Assembly: GCF_019279795.1 (NCBI RefSeq)
Contig: NC_056750.1
Location: forward strand, 830,100,735-830,164,734
DNA from: Protopterus annectens
Lineage: Eukaryota; Chordata; Ceratodontiformes; Protopteridae
Reading direction: 5' to 3'
DNA length: 64,000 nt
Shown here piece by piece: positions 33,177 through 44,649 of this stretch. The notes below the pieces were generated by a model. That model searched no databases. It was not told the origin of the DNA and worked only from the letters and a program-made list of their open reading frames with translations. Position 1 is the first letter of the stretch, and each line of letters begins with the position of its first letter. Position numbers and translations under genes: made by a program.

Positions 33177-34074
33177 TACTGAAATAACTTGCCATGAAAA
33201 CACATGTTTATGTTGACTGGACAGAACCTCTAGCCAAACAGCTGGACAGTGTGCCAAACATTTACAGCAGAGAGGTATGGCCACACCAGGATATGACATC
33301 TCAGGTTACACAGATAACACAGAAGCAGAAGATCCCCAGCCAGTATATCAACATGTTGCTAGACTATCACTCAACTGGCTGTAGCCACACCTCCCAAATG
33401 GCCTTGTTGGGCAAGAATGTACATAGCTGCCATCATAATATCAGTCTACACATCAGATGACTAGTATTTCTCTGGTACAGCACTGTGATGATTTCAGGAT
33501 GTCTGACACTAGGTAATGACACAATACATTGCACTGTCAAAATACAGACATGTCAGGAAATGTCTGCCAAAACAAACCATTACCCAGGAGAAAGTCCTCT
33601 GTACTCCTAATAGTTATGTCTGTAGCACACAAAACCCTGGACTGGAGTACACTTATCTCTGGAATGGAGTCCCACTCTAACTATACAAGGTCACACTGGC
33701 ATGCTCCTGCACTTAGAGAATCACAGAACATGTTGGAATCTACAGTGGTTATGACTATATTGTGTAGATATATCTGTGCATACAAACAGCTATCTACACA
33801 CACACACCAGACAGGATTATCCCCAGCTAGCTGTAGGTGGCCCATATGTGATATATCTGCATCTGTCATGTGTGACACACAGGCATACATATATGGCCAA
33901 CAGATAGCTATATATGTCAAGCATACACATGCATAGATGTGGGAAAGTGACAGACAGTGATAGACCAAGAGGCACAGGGGGACACACACAGCAGTGTGGG
34001 TCACACACATGTGTATCCTGAATGGCATACAGTGATGTCCTGCTGTGTACAGCCATTGGTCACCTGCTACACTT
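33177..34074. other. No feature recognised
   Basis: Open frames on both strands lack recognisable motifs. No repeat family assigned. Confidence 0.4.
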
Positions 34075-34705
34075 ATAAGCTCTGTAGCATATGCGATAAC
34101 TAACTCTGTAGTACAAATAACTAGATGGGTAGGAGTTGTAAATTCAATACTGGCAACTGTGTGTGTGTGTGATAGTTGTGTGTGCAAGACTGAGAGAGTT
34201 GTTTGTAGGTGAAACAGTTTTATGCCAGTCCCACCCACAACACTTCACACTGCCCCACCTTATCAGTCCAGATGATGTCTGTCCCTTATCAGCAACATTG
34301 GCCAGCTACCAGCCCGGTAAGCTCAGTGGTGTGTGTGATAAATGCTTCACACTATAGTACAAATAACTAGTTTGTCAGGAGTTCTACTCTTGTATCCAGC
34401 AAATGTGGATGTGTATGTTTACGTAGAAGTATCTCGACATGTTTCCCACACAATGCCCTACTTTATCAGTCCTGCTGATGCCATTCCCCATATCAGCAAT
34501 GTTGGCCAGCTCTCAGCCCAGTAAGCTCTGTAGTACAAGTGATAACTGTGTAACTCTATGGTACAAATAACTAGTTAGGTAGGAGTTTTACTCTCATATC
34601 TGGCAAGTGTGTGTAAGTGTGCCGGTTTGTAGGACAAAGCATTTTGATAAGTTTAACACCCACTTCCCTACTTTATCAGTCCTGCTGATGTCATTCCCTT
34701 TATAG
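34075..34705 (+). repeat. Family T tandem array, left part (three units)
   Basis: Units begin at about 34074 (gctctgtagcatatgcgata), 34320 and 34526, spaced 246 and 206 bp. Each has a tRNA-like head (A-box-like gtagcatatgcg; B-box-like ggagttctactct), a short GT tract, and the body cctgctgatgtcattccc. The array is interrupted by the CR1 at 34706 and resumes at 38816. Confidence 0.75.
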
Positions 34706-34889
34706 GTTCACAAGTGTATAGTAGGCTAATGGCCCAGGAGGCTTTACAAGCCTAGCACATAGAAGGGTGATGCCATTGTGCCACCCGATTTTACTTCCCA
34801 GTGCCTGCATCAAGTAGAGCCACTACAGTGATCCTTGGGTTGAACTGTCTATTACCCATCCAGTCATCAAGATTTCTCTGAAACAGGGT

Positions 34890-37540
34890 CAGCTAGCTGC
34901 TCTGCATGACATGTATGAGAAGTGTATTCCAGGGCATATGCAGTCTCTTGGTGAGGGACCTGTTCCACCAGTATGTTGTGATGATTTTGGTAACGAGGTA
35001 GAAATCTCTGCAGTGTATGGTGTGGATGGATTGGGATGTCTTTATATGTAGTATTTCTAAAACAGCTGGGTCTGACATGTCTTTGTCAGTCAAGCACAGG
35101 TAGCCATTACTTAGGTGATATGACACAGAGAATAGCTTGAGTCTTCTGTGTCTGTCTCTGTAGGATGTGTATTTAATGCTTAGGAACCTGTTTTTGAGGT
35201 GCTTCGGTGAACTCTCCACCTGTTGCAGGTGTCTAGTGAGGTACATGGCAAATGGGCCATAATACTTGAGGAGTGGTCTAATGAGAGAACAGTAGACAGA
35301 GATCATTACCTCTGTCTTTCTGGATGCAAAACCCTTGGTAATGCAATGTGCCATATAGAAAGACTTCCTGACCACTGTGGCAATGTGGTGCTTGAAGGAG
35401 AAGTTGCTGTCAACCTGTGTCACCAGATCTATTATAATGCCTACAGTGTTCACTGGGCTTCCATTGGTGTGGTACTTACTGAGAACTGAGTGTTTTACCA
35501 AAAGGGATGATGATGCATTTTGTGGTGTTAAGCTTTTTGCCATGGTTTCCACATCACTCATTGGTGTTAGTGAGACATTTCTGTAGGATGTCTGCCTCAC
35601 TTGTGGAGTTAATGATAGCTCCCAGCTTGCAGTCCTCTGTGAACTTAGAGTTCCTATGTGTTTGACTGGACTCCTGAGAAGTAGATGCTGGACAGGACAC
35701 TACCCTGTACTGATCTATGTGGGACTCCACTCATGACCACTTGCCAGTTTGACTTGGAGTTTGCCACTGTCACACTGTGAGTTCTGTGAACCAATTTGCA
35801 AACCAACCGCTGATATATAGGTTGATGCCTAGTTAGTTGGGTTTATCAATAATTCCTCAATGAGGGATGGTATCACAAGCTTTGGCCAGATTGAGGTTGG
35901 CTGTATGCAGTGCCTTACTGTTATATACAGCCATGGTGACTCACTCAAAGATGTCAACCAGATTGAGCAGGCATGATCTGCCGTTCACAAAGCCAAACTC
36001 TGTGGGTCCAGAGTTAGGAGATCACCTATATCTTGGTCAATCAGATCCCTCATGATGTGGTCCATACCCGTACATAGTAGACTTGTCAGGCTAAGGGGCC
36101 AATAATCCCTAAGGTCTGCAGATGCTACCTCTTTATGGAGAGGGATGACTGTAGCAGTGTGCCAATTTTGAGGGACAAAGCCTGAGGTGAGGCTGTGACT
36201 GACCAGGGCACACAGATGTCATGCCAGGTCTCTTTTTACATCATGTAGAACACAGCCACTGTTATTGTGGGGTCCCATGGAACCTGTATTCTTGCCTGTG
36301 GACAATGCAAGTCTAACCTGCAGTACTGCTAGGTGCCTGGCATTCATCTGCCATTGTGACTGGCCCCTGGGGGGGGAGAGAGGGATAAAGCTGGCACTGA
36401 ATGTGTTGTCATAACTGTACCCAATATCTGTTGTCTCAGGATAGGAATTAGCATTGTGCAGTAACTCATAGCATGTGTGGTTATGGCTGTGGAGGTTGCC
36501 GATATAACTATCAAAGGCTTTTGTGATTGTCATTAGTGTCTGCTGCAATTCTGCCTTCATAGCTGCCTGTAGGTGATTCCATCAGGGATCCCAAGTTGTG
36601 TTTGAGGCTTATAAGGGGGTTCAGCAGTCTTGGGATACCACCTTTTTCTGCAACAGTGTCCTCCTTCTGTTGTACACTTTAGTAATGGCAGGGGACCATC
36701 ACATTGGCTTTCAGTGTTTGGAGTACAGTGTCTGGATTCTGTTGGCTATGGCTATTGCATTCATGTACATATTTTTACAGAGCATATGTGTATGATTTGA
36801 CAGTAATGCAGCTATTTCCCATTGGCATGGGTGCAGTGAAGTCATCCATCCCTGTTTTTCTGACTGCAAAGTCAGCTTTGGAGAGGTTTTACAAGGTGGT
36901 TAGTGTTGTGGGAAGTATGGGTGAGATGTTGAGTTCCATGTTGATTACATCATGTGTGGATCTGACCAGGCAGAGATTGATAACTGTGTTCGAGCAATAG
37001 TCCCATATCTAAGTAATCAACACAGATCAAGATTGTTGCATCCTCTACTGGAAGTCAGTATGAGCCAGTCCAGGGCATTGGAAATGAATTCCAGGAAGTG
37101 TTGGGCCAGCGTACTAGTGCTTGGCTACTATCCCCAGTTGATGGAGGTGTAGTTGAAGTCTCCTACTATGTCAGTGTTGGGTTGGACCTTCATAGATGCC
37201 AGGGTGTTGGAAAATGTGCACTGACAGTCTAGGGACATAGATGAGAAACCATAGCAGGCTATGGACTGGATTGTACTATTACCCAAAGGCAGTATTACCG
37301 GAAGTACCTCCGATGTGTTATGCTGGGATACTAGCCTGGAGGTGTGCATATCCATTATGACTATGGAGACACCACCATCTGTGAAGATGTGGTCCATATT
37401 TGGGGGCTGACAGCTGTGGAATGTGTCATAGCCTGTTACTGCAGGGCTGCTGCCTGCTGCTGTAAACCACCTGTCCGTTACAGCACAAATGTCAATGTCC
37501 TCCACTCCGAGGAGTGCTTTGAGTGACTGCATCTTGACAG
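34890..37540 (-). pseudogene. CR1 ORF2 (endonuclease and reverse transcriptase), degraded
   Basis: Minus-strand order: 37532-37128 gives SLKALLGVEDIDICAVTDRW, CYGFSS and VGDFNYTSINW (endonuclease; TE reads TD). Around 36560-36219 lies the linker and the start of the RT. At about 35600-34893 the frame gives SSLLVKHSVLSKYHTNGSPV, LVTQVDSNFSFKHHIATVVR, AHCITKGFASR, YYGPFAMYLTRHLQQVE and RNRSLTKRL-like segments. The central RT (36200-35600) is recognisable only in pieces. It is not functional. Confidence 0.75.
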
Positions 37541-37639
37541 ATGTCTACTGCTGAGGAGCATGACCCTCAGATTGCATACATGTCCAGCTGTTACAGTGGT
37601 AATTTGATTTGGAACACTCCCTAATAAGGTAGTATAGGG

Positions 37640-38500
37640 GTGACAAGACATTAAGTCAGTACCTGGAAACCCAGGGCTGACAGATTTAGGACATCTGTGG
37701 TAAGGCATTGAGGTCTGTCAATCATGTTATCCAAAGCAGAGAGATACGGGATTGCCTGGTAATGACACACAACATGTAAGCCAATGCTGCAGTCAATCCT
37801 CTGTTGATAGTACTGCAGCATCATTCTGGGTGATGGCAGTATACTGCTCAGGGCTACTGTCACACCTGCCTGGACCACATAATCTGAGAATTCAACCATG
37901 TCTCTCATCCCGTAGTCTAGGGAGGTGTGTTCCAGGTCATTCACACCCACATGGATACAGAGTGATACTTGTAGTTGTTGTGGAGTGCCATGACTGGCTG
38001 TGTTATGTGTTGGATGCTGGCATGTGATAAACAGTTGGCTGTTACCTGCTCCATAATCAACTTAGTGAGTGGGATATGTGTGTGCCTCAGTATTGAGTCA
38101 CCTATGATCACTTTATTGTGTAAGGGGGTTAGCCTTAGAAGCTTAGGTTGACAGGCACACTGTGTAGTTGACATATGTGTCCTTTGGCATGTGCTATGTC
38201 GTGGTGCCTGAGTGGGTGTCTGTCTTGCTGGTCTGTGCTGTTTGGGTAAATATCCATTGAGTGCCTCTGTGAATGTGGGTGTGTGGCTTTTTAGTGTATG
38301 TCAGGGCTGCCATAGTGGGTGTTGTGGTGAGCTATTTGTTCCACATGGTGTGGTACAGGTGTTGATCTTATCCTCCTAACCAGCTATTCCAGTCTTTGCT
38401 GGAGAGTGCATATTTCCACATTTGGTGATATAGCAGTAACTCTCACAGGTCTGTGTGTTTGCAGTTTACAGGAGATGATTGTCTGTGTATATGAGGCAAT
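37640..38500 (-). pseudogene. CR1 ORF1 with SGNH-hydrolase domain, degraded
   Basis: The minus strand encodes KVIIGDSILRHTHIPLTKL (block I, GDS with the nucleophile Ser), then, after a frame change, GVNDLEHTSLDYGMRDMVEF (block III, G-x-N-D) and VTVALSSILPSP. The last block is DVLNLSALGF, where the family has D-x-x-H, so the His is replaced by N. Upstream frames (38190-38500) give a Cys-containing segment and an apparent linker. SGNH ORF1 proteins are known in CR1 LINEs; their role in retrotransposition is not settled. Confidence 0.7.
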
Positions 38501-38815
38501 TGCAGCAGTGCCTCAGAATGGACAAGTGCACCAGGTTAATGGGTGAAAGCACAGAAAACTGCACTTCAATCATGCCAGGAGGCATGGTCATAACTAGTAA
38601 GTACTGGGGCTAATTCTGTGATGATGAACAAGTACTGCTGATGGCTCCCAGGTTTGCTACACTTACTGACACAATACCCTGTTGAAATGCAAAGCTATAA
38701 TGTTATTTGAAGTGCAAGACAGAAAGAACTAGCAAGATGTAAGGGAGAAACCGAAGGCAGAGTTTCTGCCGCCTGTAGTACTTTACCTCAGCTGTGCAGT
38801 TATCTGCAGGTTTGG

Positions 38816-38897
38816 CCAGTTGCAAGTCCAGTAAGCTCTGTAGCATGTGTGGTAACTGTGTAACACTATAGTAGAAATAACTAGATAGGCAGGGGTT

Positions 38898-38978
<81 letters not shown>

Positions 38979-39960
38979 ATCATGTACTGTGTGGATTATA
39001 CCATTTTTGACTTGTGTACTACCCTTCACACTTCCCCTCACTCCAATTTAGTAGTCCTGTTGATGTCATCCACCTTAGAAGTACATTTGGACTAGGTGAA
39101 AATGTATAAGCTCCGTGGCACATCTGATAACTGCGTAACACTGTAGTAGAAATAACTAGATAGGCAGGAGTTCTAATCCCAATACTGGCAACTGTGTGTG
39201 TGTTTGTGTGAGAATCATGTACTGTCTGTGTTATACCATTTTTCACTTGTGTACCACCCTTTACACTTCCCCTCACCCCAATTTAGTAGTCCTGTTGATA
39301 TCATCCACCTAAAAAATACCTTTGGACTAGGTGAAAATGTATAAGCTCTGTGGCACATCTGATAACTGCATAACACTGTAGTAGAAATGACTAGATAGAC
39401 AGGAGTTCTAATTCCGATACTGGCAAGTGTTTGTGGGAGAATCGTGTGCTGCCTGAGTTATACTATTTTTCACTTGTGTACCACCCTTTACACTTCCCCT
39501 CACCCCAATTTACTAGGCCTGTTGATGTCATCCACCTTAGAAGTACCTTTGGACTAGGTGACAATGTATAAGCTCCATGGTGCATCTGATAACTGTGTAA
39601 CACTATAGCAGAAATAACTAGATAGACAGGAGTCCTCATCCCAATACTGGCAACTGTTTGTGTGAGTGTGTGTGTGTTTGTGTGAGAATCATGTACTGCC
39701 TGGGTTATACCATATTTCACTTGTGTACCACCCTTTACACTTCCCCTCACCCCAATTTAGTAGTCCTGTTGATGTCATCCACCCTAGAAGTACCTCTAAA
39801 CTAGATAAAATGTATAAGCTCTGTGGTGGATCTGATAACTGCATAACCCTATCGTAGAAATAATTAGAAAGGCAGGAGCTCTAATCCCAATAATGGTGGT
39901 GTGTTTGTGTGTGGGGTCATCTCATGTGTGTCATACCATTTTGATGTGTGTACCATACAC
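38816..39960 (+). repeat. Family T tandem array, right part (five units)
   Basis: Heads at about 38834, 39111, 39345, 39570 and 39820 (gctctgtggcacatctgata type), spaced 277, 234, 225 and 250 bp. Each unit has an A-box-like gtggcacatctg and a B-box-like gagttctaatccc. It then has a GT tract, agaatcatgtactg, cttcccctcaccccaattta and the body cctgttgatgtcatccacc. Spacing differences come mostly from the GT tract. The units look like tandem copies of a tRNA-derived SINE. Confidence 0.85.
38901..38967. repeat. Expanded (GT)n inside a family T unit
   Basis: About 33 GT units, where the neighbouring units have three to six. It continues into a short (GA)n. Confidence 0.97.
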
Positions 39961-40271
39961 ACCTGGTGACCAACCCCTAATGCCATTACTTTATACAGTG
40001 TGGTAACAGCATCTGGCTCACATGCAGCATATTAAACCATTGCACAGTCCTCTGTACAGATGTGTCTAGATATCCAAATTTTTGCAACCTATAAGTGGTC
40101 TGTGTGCCTTACCAATGCCCATGTATGTGATACTGTTGCCAAATAGGCCACAGTGAGTGTACTGACACATATGCCAGCATCAGGTATCATACCTGAATGA
40201 AACATCATGCTGATACAACATCTGCCACTCTCTCACTTGTCCAGGGTGGTAGGTGCAATACATGAGTCCAG
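39961..40271. other. No feature recognised
   Basis: Unassigned DNA between the family T array and the Tc1 remnant. Confidence 0.4.
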
Positions 40272-40418
40272 ATGCTTGGTTTTACAAGTGAACTGTTCAT
40301 CTTATGGGTCACATTAAAGATTGGAAGAGGTGTGAACTGCCATATTGTGGGCCCAATTTGTAAGTATTAGAAACATATGGCATATTAACTGGGGTGTGTA
40401 CACATTTTATATCCACTG
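40272..40418. mobile_element. Tc1/mariner end remnant, copy C
   Basis: Matches the right-hand 140 bp of Tc1 copy A (tggttttacaagtgaactg, ggtcacattaaagattgg, ggggtgtgtacac) and ends atccactg followed by TA. The rest of the transposon is missing. The DNA after it is homologous to that after copy A, so both lie at the same site of a larger repeated unit. Confidence 0.75.
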
Positions 40419-41110
40419 TATACCAGTAATGTTTCACACATGTTCCTACCTTAGGCCATTTGTCCACCACATTTTGCTGGTCTCTGTCCAGACATCTTGA
40501 ACTGAAAAGTTGTGAGGTATGCTACAGGAATGTTACATTCTCCTCAGATAGGCCCCTGTGGTGACCACTGTGATGCAATGCAGTTAACCCCACCACAAGT
40601 GAACATGCATATAAAGCAATACAGCTATTAGTGATAGTTGTGCGCATACTAAATTGCATGCCCTTCACATGCCTGGGGTATTGCCAAACCACTACACAAC
40701 AAACTCATACTCACCAGCTTCAAGCTGCTGTCCCACATGCAGACCAGAGGGGCCTAGGTAGTTGTGAGAGAGAGGTATTGTTAGCAGACTCACATATGGC
40801 CTTGGTACAGGATAGATGCAGCATGTCTGCACATTTACAGTACAAATCCCAATACTACACATTTTGCTGTCCTCACCATAGATGTTCATCTCCGTGCATT
40901 AGAAAACCCCATCTACAACTGCAATCTGACCTGACACATGGATGTAGATACTCTACAGATACAAATATGTCTAATACATTCATGTACTAATCCCCACTGG
41001 GCCCTTACCTGCACACTCCCTGTCCATTATATGGGTGCCACCCACCCCCAGCATGTTGGGCTCTGTACCCTGGTGTTTTACTGGGGTGGGTGCCCCAAGG
41101 TTGGCGAGGA
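40419..41110 (-). pseudogene. Harbinger Myb-like gene, copy III: end of exon 1 and part of intron
   Basis: Minus strand. 41110-41009 encodes ELLANLGAPTPVKHQGTEP, matching the end of exon 1 in copy II (49.6 kb). It is followed by a strong splice donor (gcag then gtaagg) at 41008-41007, also conserved in copy II. 40980-40420 is intron, colinear with 49520-49005 (shared gataggcccctgtggtgacc and ggccttggtacagg). RTE truncated the exon at about 41110, and exon 2 is not present beyond the Tc1 remnant. Confidence 0.65.
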
Positions 41111-41305
41111 GCTCATATGCTACACAAGTTGGTTGTGCGATGGATGACAAAGAGAAATGTGAAGTCATTTGGATGATCTGGTGATGACTGTACCCAAGGG
41201 TGACAGAGTGGTCATTGCAGCAGATGTCAATGGGCATGTTGGTGAAGGGAACAGAGGGTATGGGGAAGTGATGGGTATGTATGGTGTTAAAAAGAATGCA
41301 GTGAG

Positions 41306-42252
41306 ATGTTAGTGAATTTTGCAAAACAGATGACCATGGCTGTGGTGAATATGTACTATAACACAAGGAAGGAGAATAGAGTGACTTACAAGAGTGGAGT
41401 AAGATGCACACAGGTGGAATATATCCAATGTAGGAGGGCAAGTTTGAAGGAGATTGGAGACTACAACGTGGTGACAGGGGAAAGTGTATTTAGGCAGCAT
41501 AGAATGTTGGTCTGCAAGATGATGATGATCAAGAGGAGTGGGAGTGTGAGTTCAGCACCAAGGATCACATGGTGTGAATTGGAAAAGGGTGATTGTGAAG
41601 TGGAGTTCAAGGAAGTGTTAAGACAGGCACTGGGTGGCAGTGTCAATTTACCAAATATCTGGTTAAGTACAGCAGAGCTACTAAGGGAGATGGCTAGAAA
41701 GGTGCTTGGTGTGACATGTGGATGTAGACTGTAGTACAAGGAGTCCTGGATAAGGAGACAAGACAGTATACAGAGAAAGAGGTTGGGTTAGAAGGAGTGG
41801 GACTGTCAGAGAGATGAGGTGCATGGCAAAGAGAGAGGTGGCAAAGGCTAAGGATGAGGCATATGAAGAGTTGTATATCAAGTTGCACACTAAGGAGGGA
41901 TGAACGGAGATATACCGATTGGCTAGACAGATGTACTGAGCTAGGAAAGATGTGCAGCAGATAAGGGTGATAAAGGATAATGAGGTAAATGTACTCATAA
42001 GCAAGGAGAGTGTGTTCAGCACATAGACAGAGTACTTTGAGAGGCTGATGAATGAAGAGAATGAGACAGAGAAGATTGGATGATGTGGGTATGGTGAATC
42101 AGGAAGTGCAACAGCTTAACAAGGAGGATGTAAGGATAGCTATGAAGAGGATGAATGCTGGCAATCCTGTTGGCCCACATTACATGCCTGTGGAAGCATG
42201 GAGGTGTTTAGGGGGAAATGGCAGTGGTGTTTTTAGCCGCACTATTTACTGA
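41306..42252 (+). pseudogene. RTE ORF, endonuclease part to start of RT
   Basis: Protein that would nick DNA and reverse-transcribe RTE RNA. 41306-41734 is one frame with DFAK-like NFAKQMTMAVVNMYYN, TYKSGVRCTQVEYIQCRRAS and EIGDYNVVTGES, matching the late endonuclease region of RTE proteins (the SGGR-TQVDYILCRR block). 42052-42252 contains the RT entry (NKEDVRIAMKRMNAGNPVG), where the family has GPDG; here it reads GPH. The frame is lost in between. The family M insertion follows at 42315. Confidence 0.75.
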
Positions 42253-42314
42253 TATCTTGGGTAGTGTGTAGTTGCATGAGAAGCGGAGAGAAAGTGTTTG
42301 GGTACAGTTTTAAG

Positions 42315-42701
42315 GGGTTCCTATTAGATGACCGAAGATGCATTCTATCAATTGCATCTTGGTCGAACTTAAAACAACGAAAAGGCAAAATAGCGAAGTG
42401 GCTTTTAAGCAAATTTTTTCCCAGGGAAAGAATTTGCTTGGCTGCTTCCATTACTTTGCCATTTTCGGCACTGTAGTGCCATCTCGGAGTTGATATATTT
42501 AAATAGGGGGGTGTGGGGGTGAAGCCCCCCACTTTTTATATTCTTTCAATTTTTGTTTTCTTTTTTTTTTTTGGAACAGCGATTATTTTTCCTTAGAAAA
42601 AAATCGCTGTTCTGAGCTTTCGAGAATGAAAGCTTTCACATACATGGGGTCGATTATTCATTGTTCGCCTTTTTAAGTGTTCAATGATATAATATAGACC
42701 C
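42315..42701. mobile_element. Short non-autonomous DNA transposon, family M, copy 3 (in RTE)
   Basis: The flanks gttttaag (42307-42314) and attttaag (42702-42709) form an 8-bp duplication with one change. The ends are gggttcctat at the left and atatagaccc at the right. The centre has gtagtgccatctcggagttg, tatatttaaatagggggg and gtgaagccccccac, as in copies 1, 2 and 4 in either orientation. It also contains an inner foldback (gaacagcgattatttt against aaaaaaatcgctgttc). No coding capacity. It interrupts the RTE element and is younger than it. Confidence 0.88.
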
Positions 42702-42939
42702 ATTTTAAGCATAAGGTTGATGTGCAGAGCTGTGGTAACTACACAGGGATAACATTGAATGTGATATGTATTGAGAGTAGGGAACAGATTTAGGAGACCC
42801 CAGAGATGTAGAGATATGCTGTAGAGAGGGGAATAATGAAGGTCACCAGAACTATGACAGAACATATGTGTGTGAATGAGAGGGAGGATAGCAGAATGTT
42901 GAAGATATATGGGGCAGATTTGGCAAAGGTGAATATGTT

Positions 42940-43526
42940 TAAATGATTGGGATCAGCATTTCAGAGTAATGACGACTGTGGAGGACAGGTGAAGAAGAGA
43001 GTACAGGCAGGATGGAGAGGGTGGAGAAGAGTGTCAGGAGTGATTTGTGACAGACGAGTATCACTAAACATGACATGTAAGGTCTACAAGAGGGTAGTGA
43101 AAACACCTATGTTGTATGGGTTGGAGATAGTGGCATTGACAAGAAGGCAGGCATCAGAGCTGCATATGGCAGAGTTACAGATGTTATGATTTGCACTGGG
43201 TGTGACATGGGTGCACAGGTTTAGCAATGTGTATATTTGAGTCTCAGGCCATGTTGGACGGATACGAGGCAAAGTTGGAGAGGCAGGATTACATCACTTT
43301 GGACATGTGCTGAGGAGGGGTGCTGAGCATATTGGGAAAAGGATGGTAAGGATGTAGCTGCCAGGTAAGAGGAAGAGAGGAAAGCCTCATATAAGGTTTC
43401 TGGATGTGGTGAGAGAGGACATGCAGGTCATTGGTGTGAGAGACCAAGATTCAGAGGACAGGCAGAAATTGCAACAGATGATCTACTGTTGCAAACCTGA
43501 ATGGGAAAACTCAGAGAACAATGAAG
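42940..43526 (+). pseudogene. RTE ORF, C-terminal part
   Basis: 42947-43189 encodes GSAFQSNDDCGGQVKKRVQA, then RVSLNMTCKVYKRVVKTPML and YGLEIVALTRRQ, typical of the region after the RT core (K-x-RVYK-x-VVRP-x-x-YG). Further frames give VLRRGAEHIGKRM and GKRKRGKPHIRFLDVVREDM, then GVRDQDSEDRQKLQQMIYCC, ending at KPEWEN. All are recognisable to the natural C-terminus. It is non-functional because of frame changes and the missing RT core. Confidence 0.8.
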
Positions 43527-43539
43527 GGGATGTTGTAAT

Positions 43540-44560
43540 GTCAGTCTTCACAGATTTGGCAAGGATTTGACAGACATAACACAACTCTATGGGTAAATGA
43601 CTACAAATATGAGGCACACATATGGTCAGTGTGCAGAGCACTGGACAGTTAAATGGTATGATCTCAGTATATAACATGCAGTTCAACACACACATCTGCA
43701 GCAGTACTTTACTGTGCAAATACCATGTATATGTCTCTCACATTTCTGAGACAAATAACTATATCATAGCTGTATTCACAAGTAAGATATGGATATATAC
43801 AACATCCCAGTAGCTGGCCTAGCATTGTCAAAGTTAGTATTGTTCAACACACACTCCAGTAGTAGTCATATGTGAGCCATCCTTTCGTGGTGCCTTACCT
43901 ATGATATATGTCATTGCAGAGAGACCCAGATGCTATGGCCATAGGTTCTGATCAGCAATATATTAGTACAGCAAGGTTTGTTGAGACATATATGTTAAAC
44001 GTCCTCTTTCCCATTCTTACATACCCCCCTACTGCAGTCCATTACATGCTTACTTGATTGACATACCTGTCTTTGTATTTTTCCAAGTGTAGGTGGCTAT
44101 ATGCTGTTATTTCTTTTCTTTTCCTCAGTTTCTCCTCCCGCACATGTAGGGTGTACATCTGTGTTGCATAGGCAGCAGCTTTCCTATTGTAGGTAATGCT
44201 CATGAGCAGCTGATGGCCTGTGCACTCGTTATTGTCCCCCACTTGCTAGTTACATGCAGAACATATGTGTTGTTATTCCTATAGACAATGGCATGACAAC
44301 ACACTGCTATAATTGAGTACTTCATGTGGGTGTATCCCTTTTTCCTTGTCTGTGAGGGGTACTTCATGGAGGTGTGTGAACAACAGCATCACAGAGGCTA
44401 TTTGGAAATACCTCATAAAACTGTGGAGACAGGCCAACAAAACGGGGGAGAATGTTCCAGACAGTGACTAAATGTATGTATTGCTGTTATACATGTGGAT
44501 TAATGCAAGTCTAACAGGGTTTGTGTGAACATGGAGTTTCTGTGTGATGTAGGTTGAAGT
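43540..44560 (+). repeat. Repeat R1, copy 1 (about 1 kb)
   Basis: Colinear with 52738-53720, with matches such as gttcaacacacactccagta, acatgctatggccat-type segments, atatgga-tatatacaaca and catgcttacttg. It starts right after the RTE 3' end. No coding domain is seen, so R1 is probably the non-coding 5' side of the Harbinger unit or part of a segmental duplication. Confidence 0.7.
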
Positions 44561-44649
44561 ATTTTGTGGCTATCCACAATACACCTCACAGTGCTGTACT
44601 TTATAAGGGCTGCTGATGTCCCTCACCTTACAAGTATGTTGGGACTCCA

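Larger units (their letters stand above)
34706..38540 (-). mobile_element. CR1 (-), long copy with both ORFs, decayed
   Basis: The 3' end (complement of the tail, ggttcacaagtg, then aggctaatggcccaggag) is at 34706 and the ORF1 region reaches about 38500. At about 3.8 kb it is the longest CR1 here. Conserved blocks appear in the expected order from high to low coordinates: SGNH ORF1, endonuclease, RT. Frames are broken at many points. It split the family T array, so it is younger than the array. The 5' boundary (38540-38810) is approximate. Confidence 0.8.
41111..43526 (+). mobile_element. RTE-clade non-LTR retrotransposon (5'-truncated), split by a family M element
   Basis: Conserved RTE segments run along the plus strand in shifting frames. 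Endonuclease: MDDKEKCEV-like start, PRVTEWS, GDYNVVTGESVFRQHRMLVC at about 41455-41520. RT start: VRIAMKRMNAGNP and MPVEAWRCLGG at 42130-42230. C-terminus: YGLEIVALTRRQASELHMAE (43120-43180), GHVLRRGAEHIGKRM and PGKRKRGKPHIRFLD (43300-43410). The 3' end at about 43480-43526 aligns with the tail of the SINE at 15.9 kb. The 387-bp family M copy 3 interrupts it. The central RT core is missing, and stops and frameshifts are frequent. It is inserted in Myb-like copy III. Confidence 0.85.

Noticed and set aside
38816..39960. Regular repeats with spacers, considered as a CRISPR array (also the 18-bp array at 9347)
   Set aside because: The DNA is from a vertebrate nucleus. The unit is about 240 bp with tRNA-like boxes, and the 18-bp array has no spacers. 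Neither fits CRISPR.
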